Below are positions 27,906 through 36,572 of a stretch of 64,000 nucleotides of DNA, piece by piece. Both the position numbers and the translations under genes were made by a program. This DNA comes from Laribacter hongkongensis DSM 14985 (lineage in GTDB: Bacteria > Pseudomonadota > Gammaproteobacteria > Burkholderiales > Aquaspirillaceae), in assembly GCF_000423285.1 (NCBI RefSeq), contig NZ_AUHR01000004.1:186001-250000 (forward strand), read 5' to 3'. Positions within the stretch are counted from its first letter, which is position 1. Each line of letters starts with the position of its first letter. The notes under the pieces were generated by a model. That model had not been told where the DNA came from and did not search any database. It was given only the letters and a program-made list of their open reading frames with translations.

Positions 27906-29404
27906 GGTGAATGCTCTTTCTGGTCAGGTAAAAAGCCACATGGCTTGCATTCAAGCTGGCAGGTACTGCATTAACCGGAAACCTGAATCCGGTTACGGGT
28001 TGTATCCAATTATCCGGTAATGATTTACAAAGGTTTGTAATGGATTCAAAACCTGACCAATCAGATATGTTGGTCCGGTTTTTATGGATGATTTGTTGAG
28101 TATTTACGAAAAAAGTAGGTTCATGAAAACATGGAGGTTTGACTCCGAAAATTTCCATCCAGTCTTTTGCTGGCGATGATAGCTGCCTTGGGAAAGCGGA
28201 GTTTTCGGTCGGAACCTGTGGATTGACCATCGGCTGTGTAAGCATATGAATGTGCAGAGCCACTTATGTTCTCAATCGCTAACGACATGGCCTGCCAGGG
28301 GAGGTAAATCCTTTTCGTTGAAAAGGATTCCGGGGCATGGTTGTCGTTGTCGGACAGCCATAGGTTGGTGCCAGCGTTTGGCTGTATGTTTCTGGACTTA
28401 CGGATGGCACGCTTATTGCGCCCAATCCGGTTGTGCTCGCTCATCCGGTGCTGCTCTGACACATTAGTATATTAATTTCACCTGTACATTTGGCTGCTTT
28501 GCATATCAAAACGGCATTGTCTGAGTGGTTGGGATGATATGGAGCCTCGGTTACAGACCATGCTTCGTAATTCTCAAGGTATTAACAGTAATCAAAAGAG
28601 GATAGATGCCGCACATACCTTATCGATTAAGGTATGGATAGTATTGTGTATTGACTAAACGGGTCGGTCAATACATGGTGGAAATCATTGGGAGGCGAGC
28701 AACTCCAACAGGTTTGTTCGTGTTTATTCCGTAGATAAAGTGAATGAGTGCTTAATGCGTCAGGAGAGCATTGAACAGCGATAAATGCTGCAAAGAAAAA
28801 TATTTGAATAATGATGGTTGAAATCTGTTTCTTGAAAATTTTGCATGGGTTGATGACGTTACATGTCTGCATTCGCGGCAATGCTGCATGTTAGTAGTGC
28901 TTCATATAAAAGTGGCTCCTGATATTTTTCTGATGCATTCGATTGCGGATTGCGATGTGATGGCGAGTACTCAGGCTAATGCTCTGACTGATTTAAATAC
29001 AGAAGGCTGTTGTGGGGAATGCCTGTTTGCGGCATTGGACGACTTTTTCTATTTGGTAAGTTTGTTTTAAAATGTTTGACTTGTTTATTGTCTGGTTTTT
29101 TTATGTTGATTTTAGTGGCTGATTGTTCATTTCTGGATGATGGGTACTTTGTTTTTGAATGGAATGCGGGAGTGAATTTTGATTTTCTTTTGTAGGTTTG
29201 ATTAAATAATCCATTTTTAATGGTTTGATCAATTAATGTGGCTTTGATGCTTTGTGGATTGATAAAGCTTTGCAAGTTTATTTGCTTTGGGTTATGTTGT
29301 TTTTTGCATGAAGTAGCAAGGCTATTTGATTTTCATGCTGATAAAAAATAATTTTGGATTTTTTGACTGCCAAATAACTCTACTGGAGAGAAAGTAAATA
29401 GAAC
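27906..29404. other. AT-rich region without a supportable gene
   Basis: About 1.5 kb clearly poorer in G and C than the flanks. The short open frames here (for example 28121-28462 minus and 28627-28881 minus) lack family resemblance and good starts. A 9-bp hairpin, AATCCTTTT (28307-28315) with AAAAGGATT (28321-28329), is present. It probably holds decayed genes or foreign DNA plus the promoter of the lipoprotein operon downstream. Confidence 0.6.
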
Positions 29405-30076
29405 ATGAAGAAATTATCAGTCATTTTTGTGGTGGGGCTAATGGGGGCTGCACTAGGTGGATGCGCTACAGAAAGCCATCAAAGTGTTGCCATACAGCAA
29501 GTTGCTGCAGCAAGCAAGCCATATGCAGGTCTGCGTTTCCCTGTCGCCGTTGGCAAGTTTGATAACCGTTCTTCTTTCATGAGAGGGCTGTTCTCGGATG
29601 GCGTTGACCGTTTGGGCAGTCAGGCTAAAACGATTCTGATCGCTCACTTGCAGCAAACCAACAGGTTCGCTGTTCTGGATCGGGAGAATCTTGCGGAAGC
29701 CAGGCAGGAGGCAGGTATCAAACAGCAGGCTCTTAAATTAAAGGGTGCTGACTATATTGTGACCGGAGATGTCACCGAATTTGGCAGAAAGGAAGTTGGT
29801 GATTATCAGTTGTTTGGTATCTTGGGGCGCGGAAAGCAACAGGTTGCATATGCAAAGGTCAGTTTGAATATAGTGGATAGCTCTACATCTGAGGTGGTTT
29901 ATTCTGTGCAAGGAGCTGGAGAGTATTCACTGTCCAATCGTGAAATCATTGGCTTTGGCGGGACTGCCAGCTACGACTCTACTCTTAACGGTAAAGTTCT
30001 GGATTTTGCCATGAGGGAAGCTGTCAATAATCTGACTGTAGCAGTTGATTCTGGTGTCTGGAAACCCATTAAATAA
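29405..30076 (+). CDS. CsgG/HfaB-family outer-membrane lipoprotein
   Basis: 223 residues. A lipoprotein signal ends LGGC (Cys20). The domain has the CsgG/TolB-N fold pattern: FPVAVGKFDNRS, IAHLQQTNRFAVLDRENLAEARQEAG, LKGADYIVTGDVTEFG, and AYAKVSLNIVDSSTSEVVYSVQGAGEYS. CsgG itself is the curli secretion pore, while other members serve as periplasmic or outer-membrane assembly factors. It is the first of three consecutive lipoprotein genes in the AT-rich stretch. Codon use is clearly more AT-rich than in the core genes. No curli subunit gene is visible. Confidence 0.85.
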   Translation: MKKLSVIFVVGLMGAALGGCATESHQSVAIQQVAAASKPYAGLRFPVAVGKFDNRSSFMRGLFSDGVDRLGSQAKTILIAHLQQTNRFAVLDRENLAEARQEAGIKQQALKLKGADYIVTGDVTEFGRKEVGDYQLFGILGRGKQQVAYAKVSLNIVDSSTSEVVYSVQGAGEYSLSNREIIGFGGTASYDSTLNGKVLDFAMREAVNNLTVAVDSGVWKPIK

Positions 30077-30095
30077 TTTTTGGAGAAATGGCTCA

Positions 30096-30473
30096 ATGAA
30101 AAAAATCGACAAGCCGGGTTTGTTGATGGTGATTGGTCTGGTGCTTCTAGTTTCAGGGTGTGCCTCAAATAATCATCAATCATTGTATCAGTGGGGAGGC
30201 TATCAAACCCAGGTGTATGATTACTTTAAGGGTGGAGACAAGGAAAAGCAGGTGATTTCTCTGGAGAAAGATCTCGAAAAAATGCGAGCATCCAATAATC
30301 CGGTTCCTCCTGGAGTGCATGCGCATTTGGGCCTGCTTTATGCTGATTTGGGGAATGACAGCAAGGCTGCTGAGCATCTTGACGCTGAGAAGGTGCAATA
30401 CCAGGAGTCGGCAACTTACATTGATATGCTGTTGAAAAAATTTGATTCAAATAAGGTGGTGGTGGCTCAATGA
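30096..30473 (+). CDS. DUF4810-type lipoprotein
   Basis: 125 residues with lipobox VSGC (Cys22), then SLYQWGGYQTQVYDYFKGGD and a helical C-terminal part (HAHLGLLYADLGNDSKAAEHLDAEK) that looks like one TPR-like helix pair. This matches the DUF4810 lipoproteins regularly found between a CsgG-type gene and a DUF799 gene. TGGAGA before the ATG is a fair ribosome-binding site. It overlaps the next gene by four bases (ATGA). Confidence 0.8.
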   Translation: MKKIDKPGLLMVIGLVLLVSGCASNNHQSLYQWGGYQTQVYDYFKGGDKEKQVISLEKDLEKMRASNNPVPPGVHAHLGLLYADLGNDSKAAEHLDAEKVQYQESATYIDMLLKKFDSNKVVVAQ

Positions 30474-31129
30474 AAAATAAAATCCAACTTGGCCTGATTG
30501 TCGTGCTCAGTTTGCTGATGGCTGCATGTGCTACAAAACCTGTCAATTATGATTACACGGCATATAAGGCCAGTAAGCCAAAATCTATTCTGGTTCTGCC
30601 TCCGGTCAACCAGTCGCCAGATGTCAATGCTGGAATAAGCATGCTGTCACTCGTGACTAGACCATTAGCTGAAGCTGGCTATTATGTGATGCCAGTGGCT
30701 TTGGTGAGTGAAACATTCAAGCAGAATGGAGTGACAGTTGCTGATGATGCGCAAAACATACCATTTTCAAAGCTTCATGATATTTTTGGGGCTGATGCTG
30801 CCCTGTATGTATCGATCAAGAAATATGGTGCAAGTTACCGGATTATTGACAGTGTTGTAGAGGTTTTTGCTGATGCAAAACTGGTGGATTTGCGTAGTGG
30901 GACTACCCTGTGGCAGGGATCTGCTCAAGCTTCTAGCGCTGAAAATCAAAACAATAGTGGGGGTAGTTTGATTGGAATGTTGGTTAATGCAGCCATTAAT
31001 CAGATTGTGCATAACTTGGCCGATCATGGCCATGATATTGCAGCTATAACCAGCAATCGGTTACTCTCTTATGGTCCTCCCGGAGGATTGTTGTATGGAC
31101 CATATAATCCAAAATATGGGACGGATTGA
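30470..31129 (+). CDS. DUF799 lipoprotein (GNA1162-like)
   Basis: 219 residues with lipobox MAAC (Cys20). The domain begins KSILVLPPVNQSPDVNAG and contains PVALVSETFKQNGV, FGADAALYVSIKKYG, and LVDLRSGTTLWQGSAQ, the pattern of DUF799 proteins such as meningococcal GNA1162, which have a TolB-N-like fold. It is the third gene of the operon. In such trios the three lipoproteins are thought to form one outer-membrane assembly, but the role is unknown. Confidence 0.85.
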   Translation: MKNKIQLGLIVVLSLLMAACATKPVNYDYTAYKASKPKSILVLPPVNQSPDVNAGISMLSLVTRPLAEAGYYVMPVALVSETFKQNGVTVADDAQNIPFSKLHDIFGADAALYVSIKKYGASYRIIDSVVEVFADAKLVDLRSGTTLWQGSAQASSAENQNNSGGSLIGMLVNAAINQIVHNLADHGHDIAAITSNRLLSYGPPGGLLYGPYNPKYGTD

Positions 31130-31844
31130 AGATGTATTTGTAGGATAATTGTGTTGTGCATGACGGTCATCGTTTTGATTATGTCTGAAATCTGATGCTT
31201 TTCTGAGAAAAGTTGTAAAAATCTCGGGAAGTATGGCAGGCCGAATTTCGGTGATCGTCAAATTTCACAAAAATTTCTTCACGGCTGCTGGTGGTGACTC
31301 AGGAGTTAAGCAAGCAGAAAGTTATCGGTTTCTGTTTTTGGTGGAGGTTACTGCATTTCATGCCGAGAGGGCTTCTGCTCGGTCGGACCCCTGCCAGAGG
31401 TGGTATGTGCGATTAGAGCAGTTGTGATGTCAGGCTAACCATCTATTGGTTTTTCATGCAGCTTTCCACTGTGTGGGTCTGTTTTGTGACCTGATCACAT
31501 CAGGTATCCCGACTTGGATCTGAAGAGGTACTTCAAAGTTTCTGGATGACTTTCTCTTGGATGAAGATATGGTTGGTATCTGCTTTATCTGTTTCTTATC
31601 TGCGTATTTTTAATGTTTTCCTGCCTATGTCTATGTAGGTATGGATTTTTAAAAATAACAGGAATTGAAATAAATCTGTTCATGCTTCCATTTTCAGATT
31701 GCAGAAAAGCTTGGCTGCCAGGCAAGAACATATAAATATGATTTGTGGTTCGGGTAATTGAAGCGCCGCTACTGATCAATCATGGACTGATTGCTTTTCA
31801 TGATGATTTGAGCTGTCTGAGCCTAGTCAGTTTTTTTGAGAAAT
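31130..31844. other. AT-rich gene-free stretch
   Basis: About 700 bases between the lipoprotein operon and the guaA terminator. Only short open frames without family resemblance occur (31233-31427 plus, 31585-31779 minus). I see no repeat or RNA structure that I can name. Confidence 0.6.
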
Positions 31845-31870
31845 AAAAAAGCCAGCAATCCTGCTGGCTT
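31845..31870 (-). terminator. guaA terminator
   Basis: AAGCCAGCA (31849-31857) pairs with TGCTGGCTT (31862-31870). On the minus strand a T run follows. Confidence 0.85.
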
Positions 31871-31913
31871 CCTGATGAAATGATTCGGAAAATTTTGCCG
31901 AATCAGCTTGTCA

Positions 31914-33491
31914 TCACTCCCACTCAATCGTCGCCGGCGGCTTGCCCGATACATCGTAGACAACCCGGTTCAGACCACGAACTTCGTTGATGATGCGGTT
32001 CGATGCCCGGCCCAGCAGGCTGTAGGGCAGCTCGGCCCAGTGGGCGGTCATGAAGTCGCTGGTGACCACGGCGCGCAGGGCCACGACGTAGTCGTAGGTG
32101 CGGCCGTCGCCCATCACGCCGACCGACTTGACCGGCAGGAACACGGCAAAGGCCTGGCTGGTCAGGTCGTACCAGCTCTTGCCGGTTTTTTCGTCGATGG
32201 TGTTGCGCAGCTCTTCGATGAAGATGGCGTCGGCACGCTTGAGCAGCTCGGCGTATTCGGCCTTCACTTCGCCCAGAATGCGCACGCCCAGACCCGGGCC
32301 CGGGAACGGGTGGCGATAGACCATTTCGTGCGGCAGGCCCAGTGCGATGCCGAGCTGGCGCACTTCGTCCTTGAAGAGTTCGCGCAGCGGCTCCAGAAGC
32401 TTCAGGTTCAGCGTTTCCGGCAGGCCGCCCACGTTGTGGTGGCTCTTGATGGTGTGGGCTTTTTGGGTCTTGGCACCGGCCGATTCGATCACGTCCGGGT
32501 AAATGGTGCCTTGTGCCAGCCACTTGGCTTTCGGCAGTTTTTCAGCTTCGCGCTGGAACACTGCGACAAATTCGGCGCCGATGATCTTGCGTTTCTGTTC
32601 CGGGTCGGTGACGCCGGCGAGCTTGCCCATGAATTCGGCGCTGGCATCGACGTGGATCACTTTCACGCCGAGGTTGCGGGCGAACATGTCCATGACCATC
32701 TCGCCTTCGTTGAGGCGCAGGAGGCCGTGGTCGACAAACACGCAGGTGAGCTGGTCGCCGATGGCGCGGTGGATCAGCGCGGCGGCTACCGAGCTGTCGA
32801 CACCGCCCGAGAGGCCAAGGATGACTTCTTCGTCACCGACCTGTTCGCGGATTTTCTTCACGGCTTCGTCGATGTAGTTCGGCATGGTCCAGCTTGGCTC
32901 GGCGCCACAGATGTGCAGCACGAAGCGGTGGATCATTTCGGTGCCGCGCTTGGTGTGGGTCACCTCCGGGTGGAACTGCACGCCGTAGTAATGGCGGGCT
33001 TCGTCGGCCATGGCGGCGATCGGGCAGGACGGGGTTTCGGCGATGACCTTGAAGCCGTCCGGCAGGGCGGTGACCTTGTCGCCGTGGCTCATCCACACGT
33101 CCAAGAGGCCGTGACCGGCGTCGTTGCTGCGGTCCTGCAGGCCTTCGAGCAGCTTGGAGTGGTTGCGGGCGCGGATTTCGGCGTAGCCGAATTCGCGCTG
33201 GTCGCCGGCTTCCACGGCACCGCCAAGGGTGTGGGCCATGAACTGCATGCCGTAGCAGATGCCGAACACCGGCACGCCGAGGTCAAACAGGGCCGGATCG
33301 GCCTGGTAGTCCGATTCGTACACCGAGTTCGGGCCGCCCGACAGGATGATGCCTTTGGGATTGAAGGCGCGGATGTCCTCGATGGACATGTCGTACGGGT
33401 GCAGTTCGCAATAAACATGGGCTTCGCGCACGCGGCGGGCAATCAGCTGCGTGACCTGCGAGCCGAAATCGAGGATGAGGATCTTGTCCAT
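31914..33491 (-). CDS. guaA: GMP synthase (glutamine-hydrolysing)
   Basis: A 525-residue enzyme converting XMP to GMP. The N-terminal class I glutaminase has GGPNSVYE, the catalytic Cys in [11 protein letters not shown], and the His/Glu pair in FHPEVTHT. The ATP pyrophosphatase domain has [13 protein letters not shown], and the C-terminal dimerisation domain ends [12 protein letters not shown] 33491 is used because [19 protein letters not shown] is the natural family start. It lies downstream of smpB but is separated from it by a terminator. Confidence 0.97.
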   Translation of the reverse strand: MDKILILDFGSQVTQLIARRVREAHVYCELHPYDMSIEDIRAFNPKGIILSGGPNSVYESDYQADPALFDLGVPVFGICYGMQFMAHTLGGAVEAGDQREFGYAEIRARNHSKLLEGLQDRSNDAGHGLLDVWMSHGDKVTALPDGFKVIAETPSCPIAAMADEARHYYGVQFHPEVTHTKRGTEMIHRFVLHICGAEPSWTMPNYIDEAVKKIREQVGDEEVILGLSGGVDSSVAAALIHRAIGDQLTCVFVDHGLLRLNEGEMVMDMFARNLGVKVIHVDASAEFMGKLAGVTDPEQKRKIIGAEFVAVFQREAEKLPKAKWLAQGTIYPDVIESAGAKTQKAHTIKSHHNVGGLPETLNLKLLEPLRELFKDEVRQLGIALGLPHEMVYRHPFPGPGLGVRILGEVKAEYAELLKRADAIFIEELRNTIDEKTGKSWYDLTSQAFAVFLPVKSVGVMGDGRTYDYVVALRAVVTSDFMTAHWAELPYSLLGRASNRIINEVRGLNRVVYDVSGKPPATIEWE

Positions 33492-33513
33492 GACGGTCCT
33501 GGGCCTTTCAATG

Positions 33514-33539
33514 CAAAACGGCCGCACGGATTGCGGCCG
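33514..33539 (-). terminator. smpB terminator
   Basis: CGGCCGC (33519-33525) pairs with GCGGCCG (33533-33539), followed on the minus strand by TTTTGC. Confidence 0.7.
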
Positions 33540-33568
33540 GGGGAAAGAGGTGGGAAGGATGCCGGGCG

Positions 33569-34021
33569 TCAGCCACGGGCGACATCCTTGATGATGCGTT
33601 GTTTTTCACGCTGCCATTCGCGTTCTTTTTCGCTTTCGCGCTTGTCGTGCTGCTTCTTGCCTTTGGCGAGGCCGATTTCCAGCTTGATCCAGCCGGCCTT
33701 GTAATGCAGGTTGAGCGGCATCAGCGTGTAGCCGGCGCGTTCGACCTTGCCGATCAGCCGGTCGATCTGCTTGCGCGCCAGCAGCAGCTTGCGCCGGCGG
33801 GTCGGATCCGGATGGATGTGGGTACTGGCGGTGGGCAGCGGCGAGATGTGGCAGCCGATCAGCCAGAATGCGCCATCGATCAGCACGACGTAGCCTTCCT
33901 TGAGCTGCACGCGGCCTGCACGGATGGATTTGACTTCCCAGCCTTCGAGCACGAGCCCGGCCTCGAAACGTTCTTCGATGAAGTAGTCGTGAAAGGCTTT
34001 TTTGTTCTCGATGATGCTCAT
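33569..34021 (-). CDS. smpB: SsrA-binding protein SmpB
   Basis: 150 residues. [40 protein letters not shown] is the SmpB OB-fold core, followed by [22 protein letters not shown], and the C-terminal tail [21 protein letters not shown] that folds as a helix in the mRNA channel. It delivers tmRNA to stalled ribosomes. It diverges from ratA-rnfH, the arrangement seen in most proteobacteria. Confidence 0.97.
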   Translation of the reverse strand: MSIIENKKAFHDYFIEERFEAGLVLEGWEVKSIRAGRVQLKEGYVVLIDGAFWLIGCHISPLPTASTHIHPDPTRRRKLLLARKQIDRLIGKVERAGYTLMPLNLHYKAGWIKLEIGLAKGKKQHDKRESEKEREWQREKQRIIKDVARG

Positions 34022-34181
34022 GAGGCGCTCCGTGAAGCCGCGCATTGTAACAAAGCTCGCCGTCAGACCGAAAGCGCCTGATCTTTCAGCGGTTTGCCAA
34101 CGGCACCCGATCGGTGCGCGGCAGTTTATAATGTGACACGTTTTTGACGGGCGGCCCGCTGGCTGCCCGAGCCTGAGTCCT

Positions 34182-34619
34182 ATGTCCGTCATCGAAAAAA
34201 CCGTACTCGTCGCCCATACGCCCGTCCAGATGTTTGATCTGGTCAACGATGTGGCGCGCTATCCGAAATTCCTGCCGTGGTGCAGCCAGACCGAAGAGGT
34301 GGAGGGCGACGACACCTATATGGTGGCACGCCTGCACATCGACTACCTCAAGATCCGCCAGCATTTCACCACGCGCAACCAGCTGGTGCCGGGCGAGCTG
34401 ATCGACATGCAGCTGGTCGACGGCCCGTTCAGGCAACTGGCCGGCAGCTGGCGCTTTTATCCGCTGGGCGAGTTCGGCTGCAAGATCGTGTTCGAGCTGC
34501 GTTACGATTTTTCCAGCCGGCTGCTGGAAACCGTGATCGGTCCGGTGTTCGGCCGCATCATGACCAGCCTCGTGGATGCCTTCATCGAAGAAGCGGACCG
34601 CGTGTATGGCGACGACTGA
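34182..34619 (+). CDS. ratA: RatA/COQ10-type START-domain protein
   Basis: 145 residues. [25 protein letters not shown] at the N-terminus and the [20 protein letters not shown] block near the C-terminus are the polyketide cyclase/COQ10 family marks. In E. coli the RatA protein was reported to bind 50S subunits and block 70S formation; the wider family binds coenzyme Q or other lipids. The smpB-ratA-rnfH neighbourhood is conserved. I favour a quinone-related role, but the toxin label is common in annotation. Confidence 0.9.
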   Translation: MSVIEKTVLVAHTPVQMFDLVNDVARYPKFLPWCSQTEEVEGDDTYMVARLHIDYLKIRQHFTTRNQLVPGELIDMQLVDGPFRQLAGSWRFYPLGEFGCKIVFELRYDFSSRLLETVIGPVFGRIMTSLVDAFIEEADRVYGDD

Positions 34620-34932
34620 CGACATCAGCGTGGAGGTGGCGTACGCCCTGCCGGAACGCCAGAGCCTCGTGCGCCTGAAGGTGCCGGCCGGTACGACGGC
34701 CCGCGACGCCATCGGGCTTTCGGGTCTACTTGACCAGTATCCGGGCATTGATGCGGATACGATGAAGATCGGCATCTTTTCCCGGCCGGTCAAGGCCGAT
34801 ACCGTGCTGCGCGAGCATGACCGGGTGGAAATCTACCGCCCGCTGATTGCCGACCCGAAAGCTGTCCGGCGTGCGCGGGCCGAGGCCGGCAAGGCGATGA
34901 AAAAGGGCGGAGGCGACGGCGACACCCCGTAG
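34606..34932 (+). CDS. rnfH: RnfH family ubiquitin-like protein
   Basis: 108 residues with a beta-grasp fold pattern: ISVEVAYALPERQSLVRLKVPAGTTARDAI, then VGIFS-type KIGIFSRPVKADTVLREHDRVEIYRPLIADPK, the family signature. The function is unclear; the family is named after an Rnf operon gene and is also called RatB. It overlaps ratA by 14 bases. Confidence 0.9.
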   Translation: MATTDDISVEVAYALPERQSLVRLKVPAGTTARDAIGLSGLLDQYPGIDADTMKIGIFSRPVKADTVLREHDRVEIYRPLIADPKAVRRARAEAGKAMKKGGGDGDTP

Positions 34933-34948
34933 TGCGTGTCGCCGGGGA

Positions 34949-35692
34949 TCAGCCGATCCAGGCCTTGAGCTTGGTGCGCAGGCGTGCCACCGCCTGGCTG
35001 TGCAGCTGGCAGACGCGCGATTCGGTCACGTTGAGTACGGCGCCGATTTCCTTCAGGTTCAGCTCCTGCTCGTAATACAGGCTCATCACCAGCTGGTCGC
35101 GTTCCGGCAGCTCCTTGATGGCAGCGACCAGATGGCTGCGAAAGCGGCTTTCCCCGAGGATCTCGAACGGATTGACCATGCCTTGGTCGGCAACCTGCTC
35201 GACCATGCGGGTCGAGCTGCCTTCGTCATCGTCGTGGCCGAAATCCTCGAAGTAGACCAGTTGGTGGCCTTTGCACTCGAACAGCATGGTCTGGTATTCG
35301 TCGACCGACAGCCCCAGACGGGCGGCAATTTCGCCTTCTCCCGGGGGATGGCCGAGAGACTGTTCCAGCTGCGCCATTGCTTCTTCGATCTGCTTGGCGT
35401 TGCGCCGGGCCTGCCGGGGCAGCCAGTCGAGGCGGCGCAGTTCGTCCAGCATGGCGCCACGGATGCGCTGGCTGGCAAAGGTTTCAAACAGTACACCCTG
35501 GGCCGGGTCGAACTGCTGGGCTGCTTCGATCAGGCCGATCATGCCCACCTGGACCAGATCGTCGAGTTCGACGCTGGCCGGCAGGCGGCTGATCATCATC
35601 GAAGCGAGCTTGCGCACCAGAGTCAGATGCTCGGTGATGTCCACGCTGGAGTTCGTGGTGGCGGCAGACTGGTAGGCTCGAAGCTTGCTCAT
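34949..35692 (-). CDS. fliA: flagellar sigma factor 28 (FliA)
   Basis: A 247-residue sigma-70 family factor lacking region 1: region 2 (LASMMISRLPASVELDDLVQVGMIGLIEAAQQFDP and FETFASQRIRGAMLDELRRLDW), region 3 and region 4 (LPERDQLVMSLYYEQELNLKEIGAVLNVTESRVCQLHSQAVARL). It drives late flagellar and chemotaxis promoters. It is the last gene of the flhB-flhA-flhF-flhG-fliA block. The gene itself looks intact although flhA upstream is not. Confidence 0.96.
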   Translation of the reverse strand: MSKLRAYQSAATTNSSVDITEHLTLVRKLASMMISRLPASVELDDLVQVGMIGLIEAAQQFDPAQGVLFETFASQRIRGAMLDELRRLDWLPRQARRNAKQIEEAMAQLEQSLGHPPGEGEIAARLGLSVDEYQTMLFECKGHQLVYFEDFGHDDDEGSSTRMVEQVADQGMVNPFEILGESRFRSHLVAAIKELPERDQLVMSLYYEQELNLKEIGAVLNVTESRVCQLHSQAVARLRTKLKAWIG

Positions 35693-35705
35693 GGACGAAA
35701 CGGAG

Positions 35706-36572
35706 TCAGGTCAGGTCGGAGGGAAGCGGTCCGTTGAGGCGGGTAGCCTCGCACAGCCGGTTGAAAAGATCAGGCACGCTGCCCGAGCGGGTCGACCACT
35801 GCGGCAGGCGTGCGGCCAGCTGGCTGATGGCGGCAGCGGTTTCACTGTCGGGAAACGACTGTACGGTGGTGGTGCGCAGGATGGCGGCACGCTTGGCCCA
35901 GTGGTCTTCGGGCACGTAGCCGACCCAGCGCAGCGACACCGACAGGTATTGTCCCGCAACTGCCGACAGACGGGCAAACCACAAGCGCGCCTCGGCCAGC
36001 GTGTGCACCCGGTTCAGCAGCACGTTAAAGCGCCTCTGGCCGTATTCGCCGGCCAGCCGCTTGATCTGCGCGTACACCTCGGTCAGGCAGTCGTGGTCGG
36101 GAGACAGGACCACGATCACGTCATCGGCAATGCCGGCCAGCGCCAGTTCTGCGGCGGGGACGTCAAACAGCAGGTAGTTGAGGTCACGCACCAGCGCGGA
36201 AAATTCGCCTTCGAGCCGGTGGGCCAGCGCTAGGTGCAGTTCGGCCAAGAGGCGCGGACGGGCGTGGAAGCCGACCAGTACCAGGTTGTCGGACAGGGGG
36301 GTCACGGCGGCATCCAGCGGCAGCTGGTGCTGGATGACCTTGTCCAGGGTTTCGAGTTCATGCCGCGCCATGCGGCGCACCAGCGCCCGGACCGGATGGG
36401 CGTCGAACAGTGCCACCCGGGCATTCTGCTGCTGGGACAGGGCCGTGCCCAGTTCGGCCACCAGGGTCGTGGTTCCGGCTGCCCGGCCACCGACAAAAGC
36501 AAAGCTTTGCGGCGAGTGCAGGACCTGTGCCATGCGGCGCAGGCTGGCAGCCTGATCCTCGACACGGATCAT
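35706..36572 (-). CDS. flhG: FlhG/FleN-type MinD-like flagellar number regulator with a degenerate P-loop
   Basis: 288 residues, beginning DQAASLRRMAQVLHS, the DQAxxLR helix of FlhG that stimulates FlhF. The deviant Walker A region reads VGGRAAGTTTLVAELGTAL where active members have a K-G-G-V-G-K-T core, so both lysines are missing. The switch-II-like NYLLFDVPAAEL also lacks the usual aspartate pattern. Position just after flhF (4-base overlap) makes the identity firm. ATP binding may be lost or altered. It may act only as an FlhF partner. Confidence 0.83.
   Translation of the reverse strand: MIRVEDQAASLRRMAQVLHSPQSFAFVGGRAAGTTTLVAELGTALSQQQNARVALFDAHPVRALVRRMARHELETLDKVIQHQLPLDAAVTPLSDNLVLVGFHARPRLLAELHLALAHRLEGEFSALVRDLNYLLFDVPAAELALAGIADDVIVVLSPDHDCLTEVYAQIKRLAGEYGQRRFNVLLNRVHTLAEARLWFARLSAVAGQYLSVSLRWVGYVPEDHWAKRAAILRTTTVQSFPDSETAAAISQLAARLPQWSTRSGSVPDLFNRLCEATRLNGPLPSDLT

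Noticed and set aside
28121-28462. 113-codon open frame on the minus strand in the AT-rich stretch, considered as a transposase remnant
   Set aside because: I could not recognise any transposase motif or flanking inverted repeats, so it is not called.
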